Shown piece after piece: positions 27,465 through 36,307 of a stretch of DNA of 64,000 bases. Made by a program: the position numbers and the translations under genes. Origin of the DNA: Flavobacterium frigidimaris (lineage in GTDB: Bacteria > Bacteroidota > Bacteroidia > Flavobacteriales > Flavobacteriaceae); assembly GCA_900129595.1 (NCBI GenBank), contig FQWG01000003.1, positions 186,001-250,000 on the forward strand, written 5' to 3'. The first letter of the stretch is position 1, and each line of letters starts with the position of its first letter. The notes under the pieces were generated by a model. The model did no database searches and was not told the DNA's origin. It worked only from the letters and a program-made list of their open reading frames with translations.

Positions 27465-29201
27465 ATGAGTAAAATAGTTGCAGAACAATTAGTTGACATG
27501 TTGGTAGAAGCCGGAGTAAAACGTGTTTACGCAGTTACCGGTGATAGTTTAAATCATTTTAATGATGCTGTAAGAAGAAATGGCAAGATCAAATGGATTC
27601 ATGTCCGTCATGAAGAAGTAGGCGCTTATGCCGCAGCAGCTGAAGCCGAATTAGACGGATTTGCGGTTTGCGCGGGAAGCTGTGGCCCGGGACACGTTCA
27701 TTTAATCAATGGTTTGTATGATGCACATCGCTCACACGTTCCCCTTTTGGCCATTGCATCAACTATAAATACGAGCGAAATGGGAATGGATTATTTCCAG
27801 GAAACGAACACCATCAAATTGTTTGACGATTGCAGTTATTACAATCAGATGATTATGACTGCTGAACAGGCACCCAGAATTATACAAACTGCCATACAGC
27901 ATGCTTTAGGAAAAAAAGGTGTTGCCGTTATAGGTTTACCGGGAGACGTTTCTGAATTAAAAGCTGTTGAAAGCAATATCTCTACTCAATATTTTCATTG
28001 CAATCCTGTTATCCGACCTTCTGATGCTGAATTACAACATTTAGCAAAAGCGATAAACGAGAGTACTAAAATTACTTTGTTCTGCGGAATTGGTGCCGAA
28101 AAAGCACACGATCAGGTAGTTCAGCTATCCCATCATATCAAAGCTCCCGTAGGTTATTCGTTCCGCGGAAAAATGAGCATTCAGCCTAATAATCCTAACG
28201 AAATAGGAATGACAGGTTTACTCGGCCAGCCTTCTGCATATCATAGCATGCACGAGTCTCACTTAGTGCTTTTATTAGGAACCGACTTTCCTTATGATAA
28301 ATTCATGCCTTCAGGCAATAAGATCATTCAGATCGATACCAGTACCGAACGTTTAGGACGAAGAGCCAATCTCTACATGGGATTATGCGGCGATGTAGCC
28401 GATACTATTGAAGCTTTATTACCTTTACTGGAAACCAAAACAGACGACAGTTTTTTACAGGCACAGCTTAAATTTTATGCAACTGTAAAAGAAAACATGA
28501 ACATCTACATTAATGATAATGGCGGAGAAGATACGATTCAGCCCGAATACGTTGCTCACATTATTGATAAATTAGCGACTAAAGATGCCATTTTTACTGT
28601 AGACACGGGAATGACTTGTGTTTGGGGAGCTCGTTTTATAAAAGGTACCGGAGAACGCAAAATGCTGGGATCCTTTAATCACGGATCAATGGCCAATGCA
28701 ATGCCAATGGCTATAGGTGCTGCGCTTTCACATCCTGAAAGGCAGGTTATTGCCATGTGTGGCGATGGTGGTTTATCTATGTTATTAGGTGATTTAGCCA
28801 CCATTCATCAATATAATATTCCAATAAAAATTATTGTTTTTAATAACCGGGCTTTGGGAATGGTCAAACTTGAGATGGAAGTAAATGGTCTTCCTGATAA
28901 TGAAACCGACATGGTGAATCCCGACTTTGGGCTGATTGCTCAGGCAATGGGTTTTCAGGGTGTAAATGTGCACAAACCAGAAGAAGTTCAGGGAGCAATC
29001 GAAAATGCATTTCTGCATAACGGCCCTGTTTTACTAAACATCTTCACCAATCCAAATGCATTGGCAATGCCGCCAAAAGTAGAATGGGAACAAGTGGCAG
29101 GTATGGCAAAATCGATGACGCGATTAATGCTTGGCGGGAAAATGGATGAAGTTCTTGAGACTATTAAATCCAATTATAAACATCTGAAAGAAGGCATTTA
29201 A
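27465..29201 (+). CDS. poxB: Thiamine-diphosphate pyruvate oxidase (pyruvate:quinone oxidoreductase, PoxB type)
   Basis: Oxidatively decarboxylates pyruvate to acetate and CO2, passing electrons via FAD to quinone. 578 residues, close to E. coli PoxB (572), and similar along its whole length: VTGDSLNHFNDAVRR at the start, RHEEVGAYAA with the cofactor-activating Glu50/51, CAGSCGPGHVHLINGLYDAHR, RLLGSFNHGSMANAMP-like MLGSFNHGSMANAMP, and the ThDP motif GDGG (433-436) to NN (460-461). The C-terminal tail, which in E. coli binds membranes, is present but divergent. No signal peptide. It is monocistronic or weakly linked to the MFS gene across a repeat hairpin. Pyruvate specificity is inferred from homology. 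Confidence 0.85.
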   Translation: MSKIVAEQLVDMLVEAGVKRVYAVTGDSLNHFNDAVRRNGKIKWIHVRHEEVGAYAAAAEAELDGFAVCAGSCGPGHVHLINGLYDAHRSHVPLLAIASTINTSEMGMDYFQETNTIKLFDDCSYYNQMIMTAEQAPRIIQTAIQHALGKKGVAVIGLPGDVSELKAVESNISTQYFHCNPVIRPSDAELQHLAKAINESTKITLFCGIGAEKAHDQVVQLSHHIKAPVGYSFRGKMSIQPNNPNEIGMTGLLGQPSAYHSMHESHLVLLLGTDFPYDKFMPSGNKIIQIDTSTERLGRRANLYMGLCGDVADTIEALLPLLETKTDDSFLQAQLKFYATVKENMNIYINDNGGEDTIQPEYVAHIIDKLATKDAIFTVDTGMTCVWGARFIKGTGERKMLGSFNHGSMANAMPMAIGAALSHPERQVIAMCGDGGLSMLLGDLATIHQYNIPIKIIVFNNRALGMVKLEMEVNGLPDNETDMVNPDFGLIAQAMGFQGVNVHKPEEVQGAIENAFLHNGPVLLNIFTNPNALAMPPKVEWEQVAGMAKSMTRLMLGGKMDEVLETIKSNYKHLKEGI

Positions 29202-29224
29202 AACTATCTTTGGAGGCGAAAATA

Positions 29225-29286
29225 AACACGAATTGCACAAATAGTCACAAATTTTAAGAACTGCTTTAGTTTGTGCAATTCGTGTT
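29225..29286. repeat. Hairpin repeat of the CACGAATT family
   Basis: Perfect 17-bp arms (29225-29241 and 29270-29286) built on AACACGAATTGCACAAA. It fills the poxB-MFS gap and is related to the GCCACGAATT repeats at 33011 and 33668. Confidence 0.75.
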
Positions 29287-29322
29287 CATATCATTTAAGC
29301 TCAAATAAAAGAAATACAATTT

Positions 29323-30582
29323 ATGGATATCAATACTACTAAATCATATACCAAATATTACATCATTGCATGGGTATTTGGTTTGGTTTTCTATTTTTTA
29401 GATTATGTAATACGCTCTGCACCGGCTGTGATGATTCCGGAACTTTCTCACAGTTTTTCCGTAAGTGAAATCAGATTAGTGACTATTATCGGAACCTATT
29501 ATTATACCTATTCTACCTGCAGTTTAATTGCCGGAATTGCATTGGACCGTTTTGGAGCTAAATATTCGCTCTTTGCGGGAGCACTTATTTTAGGAATTGG
29601 CTGTTTATTATTTATGGCTTCAAGTCAGTTTAGCGGAGTAACGGGACGATTATTTCAGGGCGCCGGATGTGCTTTTGCATTTCCCGGCTGTGTTTATCTT
29701 GCCAGCAAAGGATTTTCGGCAAAATCTTTGGCCACAGCAATTGGATTCACCCAATGTCTTGGAATGCTTGGAGGCTCAGCAGGACAATTTGTTGTAGGTC
29801 CCTTAATAGAAAAAGGAATAGACATTTCTGCCTTTTGGTTGTATATTGGTATTTTTACCATTATCGTAGCTTTTGGACTTTGGTTTATAACTCCGGAAAA
29901 TAAAGCCGAACAAAAGACAGTACCTGAGCAGAAGAAACAAGGCCTATTAAGTCCTTACAAAGTTGTTTTCAGTAATCCGCAATCGTGGTTGTGTGGTATC
30001 GTTTCAGGGTTATTGTTTGCACCAACTACAATCTTTGCCATGACTTGGGCAGTTGACTTTTTTCAGAAAGACCGCGCCCTGGACTTTCATACCGCAACCA
30101 TTTCGAGTGCCATGGTCGCTTTTGGCTGGGTATTTGGTTGTCCGTTACTGGGATATATTACTGATAAGATAAAAAAACGAAAACCCGTTTTAATATTTGG
30201 GGCAGCAATGATGATTCTAAGCTTAGTTCAGCTATTGTATTTTCCTTCTCTGCTTCCTGTAAAAATTAGTATGTTTTTACTAGGCGTTGCCTCAGGAGCT
30301 GCGATGATTCCGTATTCGATCATCAAAGAAGCAAATCCTGATAATGTAAAAGGAAGTGCTACAGGAGCTATTAATTTTATAACTTTTGGGGTTACAACAC
30401 TTTTAAGTCCGTTATTCAGTCATTTATTCGGTAAAACCCTTTCGAGTAATCTAGATAAAACACTTCATTTTCAGCAAGCAGGATTGTTCTGGATCATAGG
30501 AATCTCGATTGCTATTCTGGTAAGTTTTATGCTCAAAGAAACAGGCGAAGGAAAAAGTGAACTTGTCACTGCTAAAGAATAA
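29323..30582 (+). CDS. Major facilitator superfamily transporter
   Basis: 419 residues with about 12 predicted membrane helices in two halves joined by a hydrophilic loop (about 200-215). The first-half motif between helices 2 and 3 appears as GIALDRFGAKYS, the equivalent in the second half as GYITDKIKKRKP. It has the general look of bacterial organic-acid or sugar-phosphate MFS carriers (helix 1 YFLDYVIRSAPAVMIPEL), but substrate cannot be assigned. It follows poxB by 121 bp and ends at a strong terminator. Confidence 0.85.
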   Translation: MDINTTKSYTKYYIIAWVFGLVFYFLDYVIRSAPAVMIPELSHSFSVSEIRLVTIIGTYYYTYSTCSLIAGIALDRFGAKYSLFAGALILGIGCLLFMASSQFSGVTGRLFQGAGCAFAFPGCVYLASKGFSAKSLATAIGFTQCLGMLGGSAGQFVVGPLIEKGIDISAFWLYIGIFTIIVAFGLWFITPENKAEQKTVPEQKKQGLLSPYKVVFSNPQSWLCGIVSGLLFAPTTIFAMTWAVDFFQKDRALDFHTATISSAMVAFGWVFGCPLLGYITDKIKKRKPVLIFGAAMMILSLVQLLYFPSLLPVKISMFLLGVASGAAMIPYSIIKEANPDNVKGSATGAINFITFGVTTLLSPLFSHLFGKTLSSNLDKTLHFQQAGLFWIIGISIAILVSFMLKETGEGKSELVTAKE

Positions 30583-30619
30583 AGTAAGAGACAGAAAGTA
30601 GCATTTATTGTATCTAATT

Positions 30620-30667
30620 AAACACATAGTCCCGATGCTAAAACGTCGGGACTATGTGTTTTTTTTT
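30620..30667 (+). terminator. Rho-independent terminator after the MFS gene
   Basis: A perfect 16-bp stem (30620-30635 with 30646-30661), a 10-nt loop and a run of T to 30667. The stem carries the AACACATAG repeat word. Confidence 0.88.
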
Positions 30668-30693
30668 ATGTAAAAAGTAATTGCGGGATTTTG

Positions 30694-31410
30694 CTATTCT
30701 TCTTTGGTAACTACTATCGAAGCTTTAAAACCTGCTGCAAGATTATCCCAATAATCATTGGTTACTAATTGTCCTTTGTCATCATAAACCCTGATTTCAG
30801 CAGTATTTCCGCCAAGGGCGCCAATATTCAATGCTTCAAAATCTAATTTATTGAAACCGTTATCCAGCATAATTTTTACTTCTTTAAAATTACTTTCTAA
30901 AAATACCTGGTCTTTGATTACTTTATCATTAGAAGATACTTTTACCAAATCACCATCGATTGCACCAAAATCCCTGAGTTTTACAATAAAGAATTTCGAT
31001 TTTGTTCTAAAATCCCCTAACGAAATATTTCGTCTTACCAATTGCCCACGGCCTTCTTTTAGTCCTGCATCTTTCAGCGCCTTGTCCAGATCTTTTTCCA
31101 TTTTAGGAACAAATCGATCGCCCGGATTGGCAAATTCAGTTTCTGTAGACATGGTAAATTTGCTTTTCTCTGCTCCTACCTGCAATTGCGATTTGGGCGT
31201 AATACTCGTATTATCAAAAACATTTGGCGTCTTAATACTAGGTATGTCCATATTGTCCGCTTGCGGATCTTTAACCTCCGGTATTGGGGTTTTCTTAGGT
31301 TTAGCACCAAATTTTGGTGCCGCAATCGGCCTGAATTTAGTACCTAATTCAGTTTGGGCTGATACTGTAACAGCGGTGAAAAATAATATGAAAAATAAAA
31401 TGTGCTTCAT
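30694..31410 (-). CDS. Secreted hypothetical protein
   Basis: 238 residues from the ATG at 31410. I chose this start because it gives a signal peptide (MKHILFFILFFTAVTVSAQ) and because a -7 box lies at 31470-31477, so the upstream in-frame ATG at 31470 would not be transcribed. After a Pro/Lys-rich linker, the C-terminal half (about 120-236) is beta-rich (GDLVKVSSNDKVIKDQVFL, NTAEIRVYDDKGQLVTNDYW). No family recognised. It is convergent with the MFS gene and divergent from the chaperone operon. Confidence 0.75.
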   Translation of the reverse strand: MKHILFFILFFTAVTVSAQTELGTKFRPIAAPKFGAKPKKTPIPEVKDPQADNMDIPSIKTPNVFDNTSITPKSQLQVGAEKSKFTMSTETEFANPGDRFVPKMEKDLDKALKDAGLKEGRGQLVRRNISLGDFRTKSKFFIVKLRDFGAIDGDLVKVSSNDKVIKDQVFLESNFKEVKIMLDNGFNKLDFEALNIGALGGNTAEIRVYDDKGQLVTNDYWDNLAAGFKASIVVTKEE

Positions 31411-31715
31411 TGAAAAAGTATTATCGAATCGGCTTTTATAATTTTTATAAAAATCAGAGTATAGCTTCACAAAAATAGCATAATTTAGTTTGGCTCTACA
31501 ACTTTAAGACTATTATAACAATATATTAGGCTAATTTTTGGAATCAAAAAACCTGCCAATTTTCAAATTAAATTCCAATAAAAAATTTCAAACTCCAAAA
31601 AATCTACTAAAAAATATTCAAATATTTATTTAAAAACACAGACATCATTTTGATAATTAGCAACTTATTCACTAACTTCAAATTTTAATTTACCATTTAT
31701 TAAAACTACTCGCAA
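31411..31715. other. Divergent intergenic region
   Basis: 305 bp of AT-rich DNA between the leftward secreted-protein gene and the rightward cbpA gene. Apart from the promoter at 31470-31501 I see no repeat, RNA or coding frame in it. Confidence 0.5.
31470..31501 (-). promoter_or_regulatory. Candidate promoter of the secreted hypothetical gene
   Basis: On the reverse strand TATTTTTG (31470-31477) matches TAnnTTTG, with TTG at 31499-31501 spaced 21 bp upstream. It gives a leader of about 50 nt to the start at 31410. Spacing is slightly long for a good -33. Confidence 0.45.
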
Positions 31716-32636
31716 ATGGACTACATTGACTATTATAAAGCATTGGGAATCACGAAATCAGCCACAGAAGCCGAAATCAAAAAAGCATATCGAAAACTTG
31801 CGCGAAAATACCATCCTGATCTGAATCCGAATGACAAAGAAGCGGAGAAAAAATTCAAGGAAATAAATGAAGCCAACGAAGTTTTAAGCAACCCTGATAA
31901 TCGTAAAAAATACGATAAATACGGAAAAGACTGGAAACATGCTGATGAGTTCGAGAAAGCAGGTTACGATCCTAACCAACAGCAATATTCAAGACAGCAG
32001 CAAGGCGGGAATCAAAGTTATTCTGATTTTGGAGGAGATTTTGCCGGAGGTGATTTTTCTGATTTCTTTAATTCTATGTACGGTTCTGCAGGAAGAGGTT
32101 CAAGAGGTCAGGCAAAGTACAGAGGACAGGATTTTAATGCCGAGTTGCAATTAGATCTCGCAGCTGCCTACACCACGCACAAACAAAACCTGATCGTAAA
32201 TGGGAAAAATATCCGAATTACAATTCCGGCCGGAGTTGAAAACGGACAAATTATAAAAATTCCTAATCATGGTGCGCCCGGTGCAAACGGAGGACCAAAT
32301 GGCGATTTATACATTACTTTTTTAATCGATAATAATTCTGATTTTAAACGGGAAGGCAATAATCTGTATGCCGATGTTGATCTCGATTTGTATACTGCCA
32401 TTTTGGGAGGAGAAATTTATGTGAATACTTTTGATGGAAAAGTAAAAATAAAAGTCGCTCCGGAAACCCAACCCGGAACTAAAGTAAAATTGAAAGGAAA
32501 AGGTTTTCCTGTTTACAAGAAAGACAATCAGTTTGGAGATTTATACATTACCTACACCTTAAAAATCCCAACAAATTTATCTGCAAAAGAAAAAGAATTA
32601 TTCCAGGAATTAGCTAAATTAAGAAATCATGAATAG
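31716..32636 (+). CDS. cbpA: DnaJ-class co-chaperone, CbpA type
   Basis: 306-residue J-domain protein. The J domain (1-70) has the HPD motif at 33-35, followed by a Gly/Phe- and Gln-rich linker (about 80-135, [16 protein letters not shown]...) and two C-terminal substrate-binding domains (about 140-300). The cysteine-rich zinc domain of DnaJ is absent, which defines the CbpA type. It stimulates DnaK ATPase and binds unfolded clients; E. coli CbpA also binds DNA. It overlaps the next gene by 8 bp, which encodes a CbpM-like modulator, as in proteobacteria. Confidence 0.88.
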   Translation: MDYIDYYKALGITKSATEAEIKKAYRKLARKYHPDLNPNDKEAEKKFKEINEANEVLSNPDNRKKYDKYGKDWKHADEFEKAGYDPNQQQYSRQQQGGNQSYSDFGGDFAGGDFSDFFNSMYGSAGRGSRGQAKYRGQDFNAELQLDLAAAYTTHKQNLIVNGKNIRITIPAGVENGQIIKIPNHGAPGANGGPNGDLYITFLIDNNSDFKREGNNLYADVDLDLYTAILGGEIYVNTFDGKVKIKVAPETQPGTKVKLKGKGFPVYKKDNQFGDLYITYTLKIPTNLSAKEKELFQELAKLRNHE

Positions 32637-32934
32637 TAAAGACTTAATTCAAATAAAACAATTTTGTTTGTATCACGAAATTGAAAATACCTTTATAACA
32701 GAATTGGATAATTATGGCTTAGTAAAAATTATTATTCTGGAAGAAGACGAATACCTGCAACCCGAACAGCTGCCTACCGTTGAAAAGATGATCCGTTTGC
32801 ATTATGATCTTAAAATCAATTTAGAAGGGATTGATGTTATCGCGAACTTATTAGACAAAATCGAAGTCCTGCAACAAAACCTTACGTCAACTCAGAATAA
32901 ACTTCGCCTTTACGAACAGCATCAAATTGAATAA
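32629..32934 (+). CDS. cbpM: CbpM-like chaperone modulator
   Basis: 101 residues. The helical pattern ([26 protein letters not shown], then [36 protein letters not shown]) fits the CbpM/MerR-like fold that binds the J domain of CbpA and inhibits it. Its start lies inside the 3' end of cbpA (8-bp overlap), so the two are translationally coupled. Sequence similarity within this family is low, and the call rests largely on context plus pattern. Confidence 0.8.
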   Translation: MNSKDLIQIKQFCLYHEIENTFITELDNYGLVKIIILEEDEYLQPEQLPTVEKMIRLHYDLKINLEGIDVIANLLDKIEVLQQNLTSTQNKLRLYEQHQIE

Positions 32935-33277
32935 AGAAGATTTTTTTTGCCACTCCCGATAGCTATCGGGATTCACAGATTAAAATGATTTATGCTGTAA
33001 GTGTTTTTTCGCCACGAATTACACAAATTAAACGAATTAAAATTGGTGTAATTCGTGGCAAAATTTTTTACACAATAAATAATCCTTAAAATCATTTTAA
33101 TCTGTGGCAAGAAAATAAAACTTACTCCTCAAAATATCACAAAAAAGAACGTTTTACGAATTGATTTCAATTTAATTTGGTTCTTTATCAGTTGTATATT
33201 TTATAAATTGCAGCGAAATTAACTAACCGGAATTTGATTTAAAATCGAAGAAACAAATTCAATAAAATTATAAAAAA
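32935..33277. repeat. Nested palindromic repeat region
   Basis: A 343-bp gap. Outer arms CACAGATTAAAATGATTT (32974-32991) and its perfect complement (33089-33106) enclose inner arms GCCACGAATTACAC (33011-33024) and GTGTAATTCGTGGC (33046-33059). The outer left arm is itself interrupted: GCCAC at 32949-32953 is separated from ACAGATT by an 18-bp palindrome, TCCCGATAGCTATCGGGA (32954-32971). The rest is AT-rich upstream sequence of the RidA gene. Confidence 0.8.
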
Positions 33278-33664
33278 ATGAAAAGAGAAAACATCTTAAC
33301 AGGATCACCTTGGGAGGACAAAATGGGATATTGTCGTGCCGTAAGAATTGGCAATATCATCGAAGTCTCAGGAACTGTGGCGATCGTTGATGGTGAAAAA
33401 GTAAAAGCTGACAATGCTTATGCTCAGACTTATAATATTCTGGAACGTGTTGAAAAAGTTCTGGAAGATTTGAATGTTGGAATGAAAGATGTAATCAGAA
33501 CCAGAATTTTTACAACAGATATTACTTCTTTTGAAGAAGTCGCAAGAGCCCACGCTTCATTCTTTAAAGATGTAAAACCTACAACGGGATTTTATGAAAT
33601 CAGCAAATTAGTTGCACCCGAATATTTAGTTGAAATTGAATTTACAGCTGTCGTACAGGGATAA
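33278..33664 (+). CDS. RidA (YjgF/YER057c/UK114)-family protein
   Basis: 128 residues with the chorismate-mutase-like RidA fold: a trimeric enzyme that typically hydrolyses reactive enamine/imine intermediates from amino-acid metabolism. Family stretches are VSGTVAIVDGEKV, AQTYNILERVEKVLEDLNVGMKDVIRTRIF and the C-terminal LVEIEFTAVV. The canonical catalytic Arg near the C-terminus is not obvious here, as the segment reads ISKLVAPEYLVEIEF, so this may be a non-deaminase subfamily. It stands alone between repeat regions. Confidence 0.82.
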   Translation: MKRENILTGSPWEDKMGYCRAVRIGNIIEVSGTVAIVDGEKVKADNAYAQTYNILERVEKVLEDLNVGMKDVIRTRIFTTDITSFEEVARAHASFFKDVKPTTGFYEISKLVAPEYLVEIEFTAVVQG

Positions 33665-33666
33665 TT

Positions 33667-33799
33667 TTCTGCCACGAATTTCACGAATTTTCGCGAATTA
33701 TTTTTTTGCCACAGATTAAAAGAATTAAATAGATTATTTTTGATAACGAATTTAAAAATTTAAAATTCGTGTAAATTGGTGAAATTCTTGGCAAACTTT
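33667..33799. repeat. GCCACGAATT-family inverted repeat
   Basis: TGCCACGAATTTCACGAATTTT on the left is matched imperfectly by a reverse-complement arm ending CTTGGCA near 33793. A GCCACAGATT word lies inside. It fills the gap up to the CLC gene start. Confidence 0.6.
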
Positions 33800-33804
33800 T
33801 TTTA

Positions 33805-35043
33805 ATGACTACAATCCTAAAACAAATACTTCTCTCAGGATTCAAATGGATTTTCATTTGTGTTTTGATTGGTATTTTATCCGGATCTGCTTCGGCATTT
33901 TTTCTTGTTGCTCTGGAATGGGTTACACAATATAGAATGCACCACGACTGGATTATCTGGCTTTTGCCTTTTGGAGGATTATTAGTAGGATTGAGTTATT
34001 ACTATTGGGGAGAATCTGTTGTAAAAGGCAATAATTTATTGCTGGAAGAATACGAAAACCCCAAAGAAGTTATACCGCTTAAAATGGCCCCTTTGGTACT
34101 TTTAGGAACTTTACTAACCCATTTATTTGGAGGCTCGGCTGGTCGTGAAGGTACGGCGGTACAAATGGGAGGTGCAATTGCAGATCAATTTACCAGGTTT
34201 TTTAATTTAGATCATTCTGAAAGAAAAATTCTAATTATCCTCGGAATCAGTGCGGGTTTTGCATCGGTTTTTGGAACTCCTCTGGCAGGTGCTATTTTCG
34301 CTCTGGAAGTTTTGTACTTCAGTAAAATCAATTTTAAAAGTGTCATGCTGTCTTTTCTCGTAGCTTATGCTGCTTACTTCACAGTAGAATTCTGGCAGGT
34401 AAAACATACGCATTACAGCATTCCTGCTGTTCCTGAAATTAGCCTGACCACTTTGCTTTATGTTATTATAATTGGGATCCTGTCTGGTCTGGCCGCTTTA
34501 CTATTCTCCAGAAGCACTCATTTTTGGGGATCTCTTTTTTCTAAAATTAAATACCCTCCTTTACGCCCTTTTATAGGCGGAATTATTCTTGCTATTGCTA
34601 TTGCAGGTTTTGGGTTTACAAAATTTGCCGGATTAGGTGTTCCGGTAATTGTAGATTCTTTTTCGAACCCTAATCCGTGGTATGATTTTTTACTTAAAAT
34701 TTTATTCACGGGATTTACTCTGGGAGCAGGGTTCAAAGGCGGAGAAGTAACTCCGTTATTCTTCGTTGGGGCTACTTTAGGAAGTGCTTTGTCTCTGGCA
34801 ATTCCTTTACCAATTGCTTTTCTGGCCGGTTTAGGGTTTGTTGCGGTCTTTTCCGGCGCGACCCACACTCCTATCGCCTGCACCATCATGGGCATGGAAC
34901 TTTTTGGAATTCAACCCGGAATTTTCATTGCAATTGCCTGTACAGTTGCTTATTTTTCGTCAGGCCCTGTGGGCATTTATAAATCACAAATTGTAAAAGG
35001 AGCTAAGTATAAATTGTATCAGAGATTAAATTCCAATTTTTAA
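33805..35043 (+). CDS. CLC-family anion transporter, possible fluoride/proton antiporter
   Basis: 412-residue integral membrane protein with the CLC fold and no CBS domains. The gating-glutamate motif is GREGTAVQMG (Glu115). The first canonical motif GSGIP is not present at the expected place; the aligned segment is VKGNNLLLEEY (Gly75-Asn76-Asn77). These two variants, and the short length, recall the CLC-F clade that exports fluoride in exchange for protons. Gly/Pro-rich GGEVTPLFFVGATLGSA is the third family segment. Chloride transport cannot be excluded. No fluoride riboswitch was recognised upstream, where the gap is filled by repeats. Confidence 0.8.
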   Translation: MTTILKQILLSGFKWIFICVLIGILSGSASAFFLVALEWVTQYRMHHDWIIWLLPFGGLLVGLSYYYWGESVVKGNNLLLEEYENPKEVIPLKMAPLVLLGTLLTHLFGGSAGREGTAVQMGGAIADQFTRFFNLDHSERKILIILGISAGFASVFGTPLAGAIFALEVLYFSKINFKSVMLSFLVAYAAYFTVEFWQVKHTHYSIPAVPEISLTTLLYVIIIGILSGLAALLFSRSTHFWGSLFSKIKYPPLRPFIGGIILAIAIAGFGFTKFAGLGVPVIVDSFSNPNPWYDFLLKILFTGFTLGAGFKGGEVTPLFFVGATLGSALSLAIPLPIAFLAGLGFVAVFSGATHTPIACTIMGMELFGIQPGIFIAIACTVAYFSSGPVGIYKSQIVKGAKYKLYQRLNSNF

Positions 35044-35295
35044 ATTCAGATATCTTAAAAAATTCCAAAAAATAAATCCGTTTAAATCTGCATTTTCGCT
35101 TTAGCGATCCGTTTCATCTGCGTATAAAATTAAATCCCAAAAAGTAAATTCCTAATTCTAAATCTGGCGTTCACATTTCACAATTCGCATTTCACAATTC
35201 ACAATTCACCTCTTACAAATCCCAACCAACATAAAAGTGTGTTAATCTGTAAAATGATTTCAACATTACATTAAAAAAATGTAAATTCGCACACT
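35044..35295. other. Intergenic region with short tandem repeats
   Basis: 252 bp without a coding frame. At 35171-35210 the 9-mer TTCACAATT and variants (TTCACATTT, TTCGCATTT) occur in tandem. Fragments of the TCTGCATTT/CGTTTCATCTGCG type seen near 46000 also occur. It probably holds the promoter of the nrnA-gldI operon, but no clear TAnnTTTG box was found. Confidence 0.45.
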
Positions 35296-36300
35296 ATGAA
35301 AATACAAGATATTCAAGCGATACAATTGTTACTCGCAACCCCAAAGAAAATCGCCATAATTCCGCATAGAGGTCCTGACGGTGATGCTATGGGTTCAACC
35401 TTAGGTTTATACCATTTTTTATTAAAAAACAATCATCAGCCAACTGTGATTGCTCCTAATGATTTTCCTGATTTCCTAGCCTGGTTACCGGGTTCTGAAA
35501 CGGTTAAAATCTTTGAAAAAGACACTGAAAACTGTACCAAAATATTAGAAGAAGCTGAGCTGATTTTTACATTAGATTTTAATGCTTTTCATCGTACGGG
35601 CGAAATGGAACATACTTTAGCCAGGCTAACGGCTCCGTTTATCATGATCGATCATCATCAGAAACCGGATGATTATGCTGCTTATACCTATTCTGATACT
35701 TCTTTTGGATCGACTTGCGAAATGGTGTACAACTTCATTTCTTTCTTAGGAAAAAAAGATGATATTGATAAAACTATTGCTACCTGCATTTATACCGGAA
35801 TATTGACTGATTCAGGTTCTTTCCGTTTTCCGGGAACTACCGGAAACACACACAGAATCATTGCAGAGTTAATTGATTTGGGAGTTGAAAACACTCAAAT
35901 TCCAATTTTATTGTTTGATAACAGTTCTTACAGTCGTCTGCAATTATTAGGCCGCGCTTTGCAGAACATGAAAGTGCTGGAAAAACACAAAACATCCTAT
36001 ACATCACTTACTCAGGACGAACTGGATTCATTTGATTATATAAAAGGGGATACTGAAGGCATCGTTAATTACGGACTAAGTATAAAAGGTATCGTTTTTA
36101 CGGCTATTTTTATCGAAAACAAAGACGAAAAAATCATCAAGATTTCTTTCCGTTCACAAGGCGGATTTGATGTTAATCAATTTGCGAGAGATCACTTTAA
36201 TGGCGGAGGACATAGTAATGCTGCAGGCGGAAGATCAGATGTTTCGATGGAAGAAACCCTGAAAAAGTTTGAAGATTTAGTAAATAAACTAAAAATATAA
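35296..36300 (+). CDS. DHH-family phosphoesterase (NrnA-like)
   Basis: 334 residues. The DHH domain has IPHRGPDGDAMGS (about 22-34), LDFNAFHRTG and the signature DHH at 119-121, all metal ligands for two Mn ions. The C-terminal DHHA1 domain has GGFDVNQFARDHFNGGGHSNAAGG, whose GGGH binds the substrate. NrnA-type proteins degrade nanoRNA and dephosphorylate 3'-phosphoadenosine 5'-phosphate. It starts an operon with gldI (7-bp gap) and two immunophilin fusions. Confidence 0.88.
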   Translation: MKIQDIQAIQLLLATPKKIAIIPHRGPDGDAMGSTLGLYHFLLKNNHQPTVIAPNDFPDFLAWLPGSETVKIFEKDTENCTKILEEAELIFTLDFNAFHRTGEMEHTLARLTAPFIMIDHHQKPDDYAAYTYSDTSFGSTCEMVYNFISFLGKKDDIDKTIATCIYTGILTDSGSFRFPGTTGNTHRIIAELIDLGVENTQIPILLFDNSSYSRLQLLGRALQNMKVLEKHKTSYTSLTQDELDSFDYIKGDTEGIVNYGLSIKGIVFTAIFIENKDEKIIKISFRSQGGFDVNQFARDHFNGGGHSNAAGGRSDVSMEETLKKFEDLVNKLKI

Positions 36301-36307
36301 TCTCATT

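Noticed and set aside
30851..31441. 196-codon frame on the plus strand opposite the secreted hypothetical protein
   Set aside because: The reverse-strand gene has a signal peptide and its own promoter. The plus-strand product is low-complexity Ser/Phe/Leu-rich, as expected for a mirror of a Lys/Glu-rich gene.
33665..33804. Fluoride riboswitch upstream of the CLC gene
   Set aside because: The gap is a GCCACGAATT inverted repeat; no crcB-motif pseudoknot segments were seen.
35171..35210. CRISPR-like direct repeats
   Set aside because: The repeated unit is only about 9 bp with no spacers of constant length and no cas genes; it is a simple tandem repeat.
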